Assembly (NCBI RefSeq): GCF_907164915.1 | Contig: NC_061868.1 | Coordinates: 44,159,774-44,223,773, forward strand | Direction: 5' to 3' | Origin: Impatiens glandulifera | Lineage: Eukaryota > Streptophyta > Magnoliopsida > Ericales > Balsaminaceae | DNA length: 64,000 bases | Part shown: positions 12,261-23,052 of the stretch, one piece after another | Position numbering within the stretch: position 1 is the first letter of the stretch | How the letters are laid out: every line of letters begins with the position of its first letter | Notes under the pieces: model-generated | Told to the model about the DNA's origin: nothing | The model's database searches: none | The model's input: only the letters and a program-made list of their open reading frames with translations | Position numbers and translations under genes: made by a program

Positions 12261-12817
12261 TGTTGGAGAAATCGAATAATAGCACATGTTTAGCAATTTA
12301 GAAATAAACAAGCTACAACAAGGCCTAACAATTCTTTTTCCCTTTTGTGTAATCAAATAGGCAGCCAAAACAATTGAGCATCAAACAATCAAACAATCAA
12401 AGAAACAGAGAGCAGGACACCAAGATTTTACGTGGAAAACCCAAATTAGGTAAAAACCACGGGACACTTCGGCCACTTAAATCATCCACTATATCAAATG
12501 GGTATACAATGTAGTTCAATTCAAGCCTAGAGGTAATCTAACAAAAGTTATCAATTGACCTCATCCTAACTTGTCATTCACATACATTATCATCATCATT
12601 AAAGATGGCTAACCAAATGGAGAAGAGATAAAGGAAATCAGAAGAAGAACCTGCTGCTTCAATGGAGAAATTGCTGCTTCAATGGAGGAAGAACTGCTGG
12701 AAGAGAGAGAGAGAAAAACCAATCTAAAACTCCTGTGTTTTTTTTTTCATAATTAAATATGCCCTAATGGGCTTTATTAATTTGTTAGGCCCAGCTGTCA
12801 AATGAGCTGACCCAACA
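12261..12817 (-). repeat. 3' LTR of copia element
   Basis: 557 bp, TG...CA ends. Compared with the other LTR it carries about 21 extra bases where GCTGCTTCAATGGAG is tandemly repeated (about 12655-12690), plus minor GA-tract and T-tract differences. Confidence 0.95.
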
Positions 12818-12827
12818 AATCTCCCCC
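12818..12827 (-). promoter_or_regulatory. Polypurine tract of copia element
   Basis: Reading the minus strand, GGGGGAGATT sits immediately before the 3' LTR, the position and composition expected for the plus-strand primer in reverse transcription. Confidence 0.85.
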
Positions 12828-12828
12828 G

Positions 12829-14718
12829 TCAGCGCAACTTCGCGGGCTCCAATAAACCCGCTCTCTCCCGACAATCTTCAAACTTGTCCTTAGGCAAGGA
12901 TTTCGTAAACATATCGGCACCATTCTCACTTGTATGAATCTTCTCCAAGTTCAGCTCTTTTGCCTCAAGCACATCACGTATCCAATGATATCTCACGTCG
13001 ATGTGTTTGGATCTCGAATGAAAAGCTGAATTTTTTGAGAGATGAATGGCACTTTGACTGTCGCAAAACAAAGTAAACTTCTCTTGCTTTTGGCCCAACT
13101 CTTGTAGGAATTTCTTCATCCATAACACCTCTTTACATGCCTCAGTAGCTGCAATATACTCAGCTTCTGTAGTAGACAAAGCAACACACTTTTGTAACCT
13201 TGACTGCCACGAAATAGCACCGCCTGCAAAGGTAACCAAAAAACCTGATACAGATTTTCTTGAATCAACATCACCCGCCATATCAGAATCTATAAAACCT
13301 TCCAAAATAGGAGTATCACTTCCGAAACATAAACGTGCTTTCGAAGAGCCTCGAAGATATCTGAGAATCCACTTAACAGCCAACCAATGTTCTTCTCCCG
13401 GGTTGGAGAGATACCGACTAACAACACCAACTGCGTGTGCTATGTCCGGTCTTGTACATACCATGGCATACATAAGACTACCAACTGCAGAGGCATAAGG
13501 TACATTCTTCATTTCATCTTTATCTTTCTCACTTGTAGGACATTGTTTAGAACTTAACTTGAAATGACCTGCAAGTGGAACTGAAACCGGTTTTGCATTT
13601 TTCATTGCAAACCTCTCAAGTACCTTCTCAATGTACTTCTCTTGTGATAGCCAAAGTGTTCTGTTCTTTCTGTCTCTTGTGATTTCCATGCCTAGGATCT
13701 GTTTCACTGAACCCAAATCCTTCATCGCAAAAGACTTGTTCAACTCCCTTTTGAGCTTCTCAATTTTCGCAATATCTTGCCCAACAATCAGCATATCATC
13801 AACATAGAGCAGAAGAATAACATAATCATCAACACCGTATCTCTTGATGAAAACACAATGATCAGAAGTAGTCTTACTGTACCCATTTGTTTCCATAAAA
13901 GAGTCAAATTTCCTGTACCATTGTCTAGGCGCTTGCTTGAGCCCATACAAGCTTTTCCTCAACCTGCAGACAAGATCTTCTTTACCTTTAACTTTGAAAC
14001 CCTCAGGTTGTTCCATATAGATCTCTTCCTCCAAGTCACCATGGAGAAATGCAGTCTTCACATCCAGTTGTTCAATTTCCAAATCTTGACTAGCAGCCAA
14101 TGCTAACACAACTCTGATGGATGACCTCTTCACAACCGGTGAGAAGATCTCTTCAAAATCAATCCCCTTTTTCTGTCCAAAGCCCTTCACAACCAGCCTT
14201 GCTTTGTATTGAGGTTGTGAGCTATTCTCTTGGTGCTTCAACTTGAATACCCACTTGTTCTTCAAAGTCTTTTTTCCTTTTGGAAGTTTCACCAAGTCAT
14301 AAGTTTCGTTCTCTTGCAAGGAATTTATCTCTTCTTGCATTGCCACCGACCATTTGTTCTTGTTTTCATGAGACAATACTTCTTGATAGGTTTCTGGTTC
14401 TCCCCCGTCAGTCAACATCACATACTCATTGGGAGGATACCTACTAGAAGGTTGTCGCTGCCTACTAGATCTTCTAATATGATGATCATCAGGTGGCTCT
14501 AGAGAACTATCATCATCTTGTTCAGCTTCCTCTGTTGGCTCAGCATCAACTAAAGGAGTCTCATCAACCTCAACTTGGGCATTCTCCACATCATTGGGCT
14601 GTGATTGTGGTGTACGAATCCTACCATTGTTAGGCAATTCATTCTCTGTAGACTTCGGCTTTTCCTTTTTCTCAAAGTCTTCAATGGTCTGATCTTCAAA
14701 GAACACCACATCTCTGCT
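12829..14718 (-). CDS. Copia polyprotein, C-terminal part: reverse transcriptase and RNase H
   Basis: This is the second part of the copia polyprotein, in the same frame as the upstream part but separated from it by the TGA at 14719-14721. The reverse transcriptase shows KARLVVKGF, DVKTAFLHGDLEEEIYM, the LYGLKQAPRQWY motif and the catalytic LLYVDDMLIVG box. RNase H follows with DSDMAGD, SGGAISWQS-like sequence, the ALSTTEAEYIA segment and CDSQSAIHLSKN, ending with an ADMFTK motif near the C terminus. No good ATG stands at its start, so separate translation is unlikely; it is best read as the tail of one polyprotein. All catalytic acidic residues expected for RT (DD of YVDD) are visible. Confidence 0.93.
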   Translation of the reverse strand, partial: SRDVVFFEDQTIEDFEKKEKPKSTENELPNNGRIRTPQSQPNDVENAQVEVDETPLVDAEPTEEAEQDDDSSLEPPDDHHIRRSSRQRQPSSRYPPNEYVMLTDGGEPETYQEVLSHENKNKWSVAMQEEINSLQENETYDLVKLPKGKKTLKNKWVFKLKHQENSSQPQYKARLVVKGFGQKKGIDFEEIFSPVVKRSSIRVVLALAASQDLEIEQLDVKTAFLHGDLEEEIYMEQPEGFKVKGKEDLVCRLRKSLYGLKQAPRQWYRKFDSFMETNGYSKTTSDHCVFIKRYGVDDYVILLLYVDDMLIVGQDIAKIEKLKRELNKSFAMKDLGSVKQILGMEITRDRKNRTLWLSQEKYIEKVLERFAMKNAKPVSVPLAGHFKLSSKQCPTSEKDKDEMKNVPYASAVGSLMYAMVCTRPDIAHAVGVVSRYLSNPGEEHWLAVKWILRYLRGSSKARLCFGSDTPILEGFIDSDMAGDVDSRKSVSGFLVTFAGGAISWQSRLQKCVALSTTEAEYIAATEACKEVLWMKKFLQELGQKQEKFTLFCDSQSAIHLSKNSAFHSRSKHIDVRYHWIRDVLEAKELNLEKIHTSENGADMFTKSLPKDKFEDCRERAGLLEPAKLR

Positions 14719-16806
14719 TCAAATTTGTTTCTTGTTAACCGGATCCCAACATCGGTACCCAAATTCTCCGTGACCATACCCAATAAAGATACACTGTCTT
14801 GTCTTGCTATCAAGCTTAGCTCTCTCATCTCGAGGAACATGAACAAACACTTTACAACCAAAAACTCTCAAGTGATCATAAGAGACGTCTTTACCTCTCC
14901 ATACTCTTTCTGGAACGTCGCCATCTAAAGGACTTGAGGGTGAAATGTTTATCAGATCAACCGCTGTCTTCATTGCTTCTCCCCAAAAGGATTTTGGCAA
15001 CTTAGCATGAGACAACATACACAAAATTCTCTCATTGATAGACCTGTTCATCCTCTCTGCAACTCCATTCTGTTGAGGTGTTTTTGGCACAGTCTTCAAA
15101 AGCTTGATCCCATGACTTTTACAGTATTCCACAAATGGTCCTCTGTATTCGCCACCATTGTCCGAACGAACACATTTCAACTTCTTCCCAGTTTCTCTCT
15201 CCACTTCAGTATGAAACGACTTGAAGTAATCCAATGTTTGATCCTTAGTCTTCAAGCAATATGCCCACACCTTCCTTGAGCAATCATCGATAAAAGTGAT
15301 GTAATAATGAGCACCACCTAAAGTCAATGAATCCATAAAACATATGTCTGTGTGAACCATATCTAGGATATTGGGCTTCCTAGATGGAGAGAAACTTTTG
15401 AAGGAAACCCTATGTTGCTTACCAACTAAGCAATCTGTGCATGTCTTCAAATCTGTGGACTTTAAGCCCTGGAGATCGATTGTCTTGGAGAGAACTTGCA
15501 TTCCATTCTGACTTAAGTGACCAAGTCTCTTATGCCAAAGCTGTACTGAACAATCATTAACTACATTTGCTTCTCCCCCGTAAGACTTAGTCTCTGTCAC
15601 ATAAAGAGAACCGACCTTCTTTCCTTTAGCTATCACCAAAGATCCCTTAGTGAGTTTCCATTTTCCTTCACCAAAGTAACTATGATAGCCCTCATCATCA
15701 AGAATACCAGTAGAGATCAAATTCATCCGAATATCAGGAACATGTCGAACATTCTTCAAAAGTAGCTTGCACGAAGTGTTAGTATCCAAACAGACATCTC
15801 TTTTTCCAACAATCTTACACGTAACATGGTTTCCCAACGTCACTGAACCAAACTGTCCACTAGTGTAAGAAGAAAATATATCACAACGATTGGTGACATG
15901 ATAAGAAGCACCTGAGTCTACCACCCATTGTGTATCTTGAGAAACAAGGTTGATACTATCATTGTCGTAAACAATATCGATGTCGTTACCACCCACATCT
16001 GCAACCTTACTACTTCCATCTTGCTTATTCTCCTTTTGTTCCCGCTTCAAAGATCTGCACTGATACTTCTTGTGTCCTGGCTTGCCACAATGATAACATG
16101 TAATCTCTTTTCTCGAGCTGGATGTTCCCCGTGACCTGTCTGAACTGCCACTGCGATTCTTTGGAGTTTTACTTTTACTTCTACCCCTTTTCTCAGTCAC
16201 GAACACCTGACTTGGAGTCGAGAAGCCCTGTTCTTTTCTTCTAGCCTCTTCATTCAGCACACTCTCTTTCATCATTTTCAAAGTGAGCTTACCTTGTGGA
16301 ACAGAATTGGTAATTGAAACCACAAGTGTTTCCCAACTATCAGGCAGAGAATTAATCAAACACATAGCATGAAGCTCATCATCAAATTTCATTCCTATCG
16401 CAGCCAACTCATTTAGAATCCCCTGAAAAGCATTTAGATGCTCAGACATAGAAGACCCATCTTGATATTTCAACGAGCAAAGCTTCCTAAATAGAAATGC
16501 TCTGTTTTGAGTGTTGTTCTTCTCATACAGCTCACTCAAAATAGTCCACACCTTATAAGCATTAACTTCAGTAGCCACATGCTGATACACACTGTTGTCA
16601 ACCCATTGCCTGATTTTACCAACTGCCTTTCTGTTCAGCTTCTTCCAATCTCCATCTGTCATAGCCTCTGGTTTGCCTTTATCACCCAAAATAGTGTCTT
16701 CATAATCATAATTACACAATAAGTCCTCCATCCGTGACTTCCAGATTGTGTAATTGGTAGCTGTGAGTTTGATCATCGTTCCATTACTGCTTAACGATTC
16801 TTCCAT
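14719..16806 (-). pseudogene. Copia gag-protease-integrase region, ended by a premature TGA
   Basis: From ATG 16806-16804 the frame encodes a Retrotran_gag_2/UBN2-type gag, then a CCHC zinc knuckle (CYHCGKPGHKKYQC, about residues 237-250). An aspartic protease with DSG (about 297) follows, then a GAG-pre-integrase segment (LWHKRLGH) and an integrase core with D (about 487), D (about 549) and E (about 584). It stops at TGA 14719-14721, and the next codons continue the usual copia sequence (SRDVVFFED). Family members usually have an arginine codon here, so the stop probably arose by C-to-T change at a CpG (CGA to TGA). The frame could be extended upstream only through non-ATG codons overlapping the primer-binding site. 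Confidence 0.92.
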
Positions 16807-16841
16807 TTGAATTATACAAGAATCACCACCAAACGAACTCA

Positions 16842-16853
16842 GCTCTGATACCA
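16842..16853 (-). promoter_or_regulatory. Primer-binding site (initiator tRNA-Met)
   Basis: Minus-strand TGGTATCAGAGC, two bases downstream of the 5' LTR, is complementary to the 3' end of plant initiator tRNA-Met, the usual copia primer. Confidence 0.95.
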
Positions 16854-16855
16854 CT

Positions 16856-17387
16856 TGTTGGAGAAATCGAATAATAGCACCTGTTTAGCAATTTAGAAAT
16901 AAACAAGCTACAACAAGGCCTAACAATTCTTTTTCCCTTTTGTGTAATCAAATAGGCAGCCAAAACAATTGAGTATCAAACAATCAAACAATCAAAGAAA
17001 AAGAGAGCAGGACACCAAGATTTTACGTGGAAAACCCAAATTAGGTAAAAACCACGGGACACTTCGGCCACTTAAATCATCCACTATATCAAATGGGTAT
17101 ACAATGTAGTTCAATACAACCTATAGGTAATCTAACAAAAGTTATCAATTGACCTCATCCTAACTTGTCATTCACATACATTATCATCATCATTAAAGAT
17201 GGCTAACCAAATGGAGAAGAGATAAAGGAAATCAGAAGAAGAACCTGCTGCTTCAATGGAGGAAGAACTGCTGGAAGAGAGAGAGAAAAACCAATCTAAA
17301 ACTGCTGTTTTTTTTTCCTTAATTAAATATGTCCTAATGGGCTTTATTAATTTGTTAGGCTCAGCTGTCAAATGAGCTGACCCAACA
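16856..17387 (-). repeat. 5' LTR of copia element
   Basis: 532 bp, TG...CA ends, nearly identical to the other LTR apart from about ten substitutions and several indels. It would contain the element's promoter. Confidence 0.95.
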
Positions 17388-19489
17388 CTCTAGTATAATT
17401 AGACTAATTGTTATCAATTAAGTACTAAAGCAGTATGGTATTTTTCCTAAATCTGTTTAGAAAAACTCCATACATATTTTAATAGTTTGTACTAATGGAG
17501 AAAATATGTGGGCCTCATAATGTGGGCTGTTGGGAAAGACCATAAGGTTTAAGAATCTAAATAGAAGCTTATAAGTTAGTTATATTCTCACTCACTAGCC
17601 CAACTAACCAGATCTGAAAATGATTTAATATGAAAACAATAAATTGTATTAACCAACCCTATCTTACAATTATTATTTTTGCAACTAGTCTCCTTTATAT
17701 TTACACACTATTTGAGCAAAATATATAATAAATTATATTTTTTTCAACTATTTAATCAGTTAATTCATTAATTATAATTATTTAAATTAATTTTATTTTA
17801 TCTTTATTAAAAAACTTACAAACAATTAAGAATGCTGGAAAATATTACAAAAATTTACAACATTCATATTTTTTTTAATTGACAAGTTTAGTCACATAAC
17901 GTCAATAATATGATATAATAAATTTTACATGAGCGTTTAGTAAATAAATTATAAATAAATTAATATGATAAATTGGAGCAACTAAATGTATTAAATATTA
18001 AAAGTTAGCAATTTAAATAAGCTGAATAAATCTAATTCATATTTGACATAATTTTAAATAAATTTATCCAAATATTTTTACTTGAACTCAAATAACATCT
18101 GAGAATGCCATTATTTTTGTTTTAATTCATTTCAATAATAGCTTAAAGAAGTGTATTATATTATTATTGTTATTTTATGGCTTTAAGCACTTCAATAATT
18201 TGAGTGTACATAATTTATCATGAGAATCACGTTCTTAACTTACATGAGAGGAAGCTTCCTTTCACTTTATTTAATTTATATTTGACAGAAATAATATAGT
18301 TTTATAATTTATTAATTATAATTTAACTTTTAAGGCTTTGTTTTTATTTGAACTTGTGATTATTATTACTTAGCTGGCTAAACAAAGACCTACATACCTC
18401 CTCCCTCTATTAACTTTTGACTAATATATTAGATGTGAATAATTATTTAAATAATTTATTGTTTTTTCTCTATCTTTTAATCAATTAATTTATCATTTTT
18501 TTATAAGCACTACCATACTAGATTATTTAATGAATTATTTAAATATACTTAATCCCACTTTAGATTATATATATATCATTAATATATATAATCCATACAA
18601 TTATGTCCTTCAGAAGAGACTTGCAATTTTTAGTTCATCTCATAAATACAAAATTTATAATGACAAAATGTCTGAATTAGATTGTACTGTGATTGTGATT
18701 TTATTTTTTATTTTTGTAAGTATGGATAAAACTAAAGTATTTATTATCTATATAAATTTATTTGTAATTTATTAATAATATTTTAATATATTAATTAATG
18801 AATTGAAGATTCAATTTAAGATAATTTAGATTATAGTTTGAATTAAAAAAAAAATGATTTTATTTATCCTGTTATACTTAATTCACAAATTATTTGAAGA
18901 CCATAAGAACCTTTATAATTTTTTTAATTGAACAACTATTTTATTAAATCTAGAGAAAGTTATACTCTATTTTAAACTTTTAGCTTATAGTTATAACACT
19001 CTAAAATTAGTATGTCTAAAATTTTAAATTTATTTATAAAAAAACAATAAAAATGAAATTTACAAAATAAAAATAATAATGAGAGAAAACTTCAATTTTA
19101 TTTTACCTTAATTGGAACAAGTATTTTTAATACAACTACCCTATTCTAAACTCAAAGCAATGTTTTTCCTTACAAGAACTTAATTATGTTTGGTAATTAA
19201 ATTTGATAGAAGTGACAAAAAATAAAATAAAAACTATTTGTCAAAAAAGTTTTATCTATACAATTTATTGTAGCACAGTAATTTTATTATTTTACAAATT
19301 TTGTATATTTAGAATAATAATATTCAATCTCATTTTTAATGCAAAATATAAATAAACTATTTTATTTTTTTAATAATGATAATAATCAAATAACAACAAT
19401 ACTGCCTTAATGTTATTTTTTTTTATGATTTTTAAATATTAAAGGTAATAATTACATGGAGTTGGCAAGAGGAGAGAGGGAGAGGGGAG

Positions 19490-19508
19490 CACGTGGGACC
19501 GGCACGTG
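19490..19508. promoter_or_regulatory. Pair of G-boxes upstream of MYB gene
   Basis: Two CACGTG palindromes (19490-19495 and 19503-19508) lie 13 bp apart in a GC-richer block about 0.9 kb upstream of the MYB start. G-boxes bind bZIP and bHLH factors and serve as ABA-response cores. Function here is inferred. Confidence 0.5.
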
Positions 19509-20360
19509 TAGAATGCAAATCGGGCCGTTAGATGTTGCGTCTCAGTAGCAGTTTTTACAGGCTGGATTGTACTGGACGCTAAAAATTCGATCCCAACCCA
19601 ATTTTGTCCTTTAGTGCCATGTCATAATAATAATAAAATGTAATATTTTTTGTTCTTTTCAAATGAAAATAATAATAAAAAAATATTAAAAAAGAAACAT
19701 GAAATTATAATAGGAAAAGAAGACAGGCTGGCTTTGAGTCAAAAGTCTATCCATTAACCCCACCGCCAACCCCCAGCCGTACATCTGCACGGCTTTCTCT
19801 CTCTCTTTTTTTTTAATTTTCTTTCATTAACTTTCAGTAATAAAATTATTTTAACTTTTAACTGCATTTTCTGGTTTTATTTATTCTCAATATTATTTCA
19901 TATCAACTGTTGCAAATAGACATAAATTAGACCAAATTCATATCAAGTAATTGTATTGTAGGAGAGAAATTAAAAGTTTTCAAAATTATTAAATATTAAT
20001 CAATTAGAACATATTATATAATAATATATATATTATTATATTTTTTATAAATAAAAGAGGATAGTATAAACTAAAACGTTATAATTTAAATTTTTATAAA
20101 TAATTATTTAAAAGATGCATTAAAGAATATTAAACCGTGGATTTGAATCTGGGATACTTGAGATTTTGAAGGACAGATATGATCTTCTTCGAAAGCAGTC
20201 AAAATTTGAAAATAATAATAATAATAAAGGAGAGGATGAGGAGGGGCCGGGCCAGTTGATGCCGCGTGTCCATGACAGCTGTTTGTTAAGTAACTACCTG
20301 CACCATCTCAACGGCATATAACCACCCGTCACTCCCACCACCACCTCCACTCTCAAAACC

Positions 20361-20379
20361 ATATATATATATATATATA
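20361..20379 (+). promoter_or_regulatory. TATA-like (AT)n tract of MYB promoter
   Basis: An (AT)n run 38-56 bp upstream of the MYB ATG is at a plausible TATA position and is followed by a pyrimidine-rich leader (TCCTTCTTCTTCTTC). Confidence 0.4.
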
Positions 20380-20416
20380 CATACTCATCCTTCTTCTTCT
20401 TCATTTACTTATATAT

Positions 20417-21205
20417 ATGATGTCTTCATCATCATCGAAAGATGTCGTCGTGGATCGGATCAAAGGACCATGGATTCCTGAGGAGGACGACCTTTTACAA
20501 ACCCTAGTTCATACACTAGGCCCCAGGAATTGGTCACTCATCAGCAAATCCATTCCTGGACGCTCTGGAAAATCCTGCCGTCTACGCTGGTGTAATCAGC
20601 TCTCGCCGCAGGTGGAGCACCAACCGTTTTCCGCGGAGGAAGACGAGGCGATTATCAGAGCTCATTCCAGGTTCGGTAATAAGTGGGCCACAATCGCCCG
20701 TCTTCTTTCTGGCAGGACAGATAACGCGATAAAGAATCACTGGAACTCTACACTGAAACGCAAGTGCTGTTCAATATCCGGTGGTACTGATATCAGTTTC
20801 GTTGACGAAAACAACGTCTTGATGCAGCAGCAGCAGCCATTGAAGAGATCGGCCAGCATTGGATTGTACTTCAATCCAAGTAGCCCTTCCGCGTCTTCTG
20901 ATTTGAGCGATTCGAACAACAATCTGTCGTCGTCGTCGTCTCAACTTGTTAAACCACCTTCGTCGTTATTATTCTCCAGACCAGAAGCAGCCATTAATGA
21001 TCCTTCAACCTCCCTGAGCCTGTCATTATCGGGGGGGCCTGTATCGTGCTCGAGCGGCGGGTTCAGTAGTGAGACAAGAGGGAGAGAGAAGCAGTTCTTT
21101 AGTGGAGAGTTCATGTCAGTGTTGCAGGATATGGTGAGGAATGAAGTCAGGAACTACATGTCAGGGATGGAGAAGAAGAAGAAGAACGGAGATGGAGGGA
21201 TATGA
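20417..21205 (+). CDS. R2R3-MYB transcription factor, subgroup 22 (MYB44/70/73/77-like)
   Basis: A 262-residue nuclear DNA-binding regulator. R2 spans about residues 16-66 with W19, W39 and W58; R3 spans about 68-117 with F71 in place of the first tryptophan and W90, W109, as is normal for plant R2R3 proteins. Outside the MYB domain, the subgroup-22 signature [19 protein letters not shown] (149-166) is present. An EAR-type repression motif LSLSLS lies at 200-205, and the C-terminal [16 protein letters not shown] block is also conserved. The gene is intronless, as in other subgroup-22 members. Relatives act in ABA, auxin and stress responses. Two ATGs are adjacent; either could start translation. 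Which paralogue (44, 70, 73 or 77) cannot be settled by eye. Confidence 0.95.
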   Translation: MMSSSSSKDVVVDRIKGPWIPEEDDLLQTLVHTLGPRNWSLISKSIPGRSGKSCRLRWCNQLSPQVEHQPFSAEEDEAIIRAHSRFGNKWATIARLLSGRTDNAIKNHWNSTLKRKCCSISGGTDISFVDENNVLMQQQQPLKRSASIGLYFNPSSPSASSDLSDSNNNLSSSSSQLVKPPSSLLFSRPEAAINDPSTSLSLSLSGGPVSCSSGGFSSETRGREKQFFSGEFMSVLQDMVRNEVRNYMSGMEKKKKNGDGGI

Positions 21206-22335
21206 TTAGTAGTAACAATGGAGGAGAAGGAGGAGGAGAGTAGTCATCATATCATATGAATGAATCAATGTTTAGTCAATATGGGAACTTGGAAAGAGAA
21301 TGAGAATCAGAATAAACTGTCAAATGCTTTTTCTTCTTATTGAAAGCAGCTCCATTAATGTAAGATGAAGAAGAAGAAGAATGAATAGTTGAAGCCCTAA
21401 ATTTAAAGGAGGAGGAACCAACCGTTGGAGATGATTAACTTCCTTGAATCATATATATCTTTACCAAATTTCGCATTTTTATGAAATGGATCGATTGATC
21501 CACTTTAAAACATTTGTTTATGAAATTTTGTCCTTTTTATTTTTTGGCATCAAGAATCATAAATGTCATTTAATTTTTTAGTGAAAAAATGTATTAAAAC
21601 TTGATACAAAATTCTTTAAATAGGGAGCAACTTTAATAATATAAAGCACAAAATATTAATAATAAATCCCCATACTTTCACTATCGATTAAATAGGGACC
21701 TTCAAATAATAGGACTATTAAATTTCTCTCAATTTCTGCACATCAAATTAAATAATTTTAAGTAGATTCAATCAATAACTATATTTCATAAAATAATTGT
21801 TTAAATAAGCATAAGTTATCACGTTTCTATTTATTGGAATACACAAATTAAATCATTATTAAACTTAAGCTTATTAGAACCACTACAGATAAGAGACTTA
21901 AATTATTCTTAATACTCATACTTAAAACTAGTTTAAAGTATGTTCTTAATAGAATCTCTACCTTTTCTCTGCTATAACTTGTGTGTCAAACTTGTTTCTC
22001 TTTTAATGATCAAATTGTAATTCTATTTCACATTTCTTCTCAATATCAAACTTGTCGAACTTCAATTCGACTTCACATTCCTTCTACTATTGAAATTATG
22101 CTTCTTCTTTTTTTATGATCGAACTATAATTCTACTAAGACGGTCTTGTTTCGAGTTGTCCTTGAATTGTTGTTCAAATTAACCTTTCTTCTAGTCAAAT
22201 CTTATTCTAAATGAATCTAACAAATCTAATTATACGACTGAATAAGAATTTGTACTATGCCTTCGTCTTGAACCAATTCCGCAACTCAGTCTCACTAAAA
22301 TCAAATTCCTATTTGATTTATCTTCCCTCTGTTTA
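21206..22335. other. Intergenic: MYB 3' flank and unclassified AT-rich DNA
   Basis: No gene seen. The segment at about 22000-22335 may be the internal part of a retrotransposon whose orphan primer-binding site follows. Confidence 0.5.
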
Positions 22336-22460
22336 GGCTCTAATACCACTCTTAGAAATCGCACAAACACTAATCTAAAACTATAGAAAAAACAAGTAAA
22401 AACACAAAATTTAACGAGGTTCAACCACCTCTGCTGTGATTGTATGTAATAATAATCCCC
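22336..22460 (-). mobile_element. LTR retrotransposon remnant with orphan primer-binding site
   Basis: Minus-strand TGGTATTAGAGCC (22336-22348) resembles an initiator-Met primer-binding site with one change from the usual sequence. It adjoins LTR-like sequence (about 22350-22440) with a motif similar to those in copia LTR ends (AACGAGGTTCAACCACCT). No coding domain and no second LTR were found. Confidence 0.4.
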
Positions 22461-23052
22461 ATGTTATTGCATCTTTATTTACTAAAGTAGATTAAGTCAC
22501 AACCCAATTAGATTCCCACTTAGGAACTAAACCACTATTAAAAGATATAACAAGTTAGTCATCAAATTTGTCTAGTACATAGAGAGCTTATCCAGAAATG
22601 AAAATTTTAATAGATTCATTCGTTGTGAATGATCTAACTAAAAAAAAACTACACATTTTGAAATATAAATATATATATACATATTTTGAACCTGAAGTTG
22701 ACCCAAAGTGTAGAGATTTAATAGTTTACTCGATATTGACCCAAAGTCTAGTTACTATTGGCAACCGCACAATTACAATCCACACAATATATAGTTTTTA
22801 AAATAGAAAAGGAAAGGGGTAAGATTACCGACATTAGTTGTTGGATGCTACAACATTGTCTGTCTTCTTGTTGTTGTATGCACATATTTGTTTTTACTAG
22901 TTCTTGTGATCATGAGAACCTTCTCTTCTTGCCTGATAAGTTGACACAAAGAAGGACCCCTGGTTTTGTTGCAAGAATCTGCACCAAATTAACACCATTA
23001 TATTTCATTTCCCCCATTAAATATTTTTTTAAATTATTCATTGAATAAATAT
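22461..23052. other. Intergenic / MRG gene 3' flank
   Basis: No recognisable gene. Part of it presumably is the 3' UTR of the minus-strand MRG gene that ends at 23053. Confidence 0.5.

Larger units (their letters stand above)
12261..17387 (-). mobile_element. Tnt1-like Ty1/copia LTR retrotransposon, nearly intact
   Basis: Complete element in minus orientation, flanked by the 5-bp duplication CTCTA (12256-12260 and 17388-17392). LTRs are 12261-12817 (3' LTR) and 16856-17387 (5' LTR), both TG...CA. A primer-binding site complementary to initiator tRNA-Met lies two bases inside the 5' LTR, and a G-rich polypurine tract abuts the 3' LTR. The internal region holds gag, protease, integrase, reverse transcriptase and RNase H in copia order in a single frame, broken once by TGA. 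LTRs differ by roughly ten substitutions and a few small indels by eye, indicating a fairly recent insertion. Strong resemblance in domain order and RT motifs places it near the Tork/Tnt1 group. Confidence 0.97.
17393..20416. other. Intergenic, AT-rich, with the MYB upstream region
   Basis: No gene recognised between the copia element and the MYB gene. The left 2 kb is A/T-rich. Higher-GC blocks at about 19460-19620 and 20230-20350 look like regulatory DNA of the MYB gene. Confidence 0.6.
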
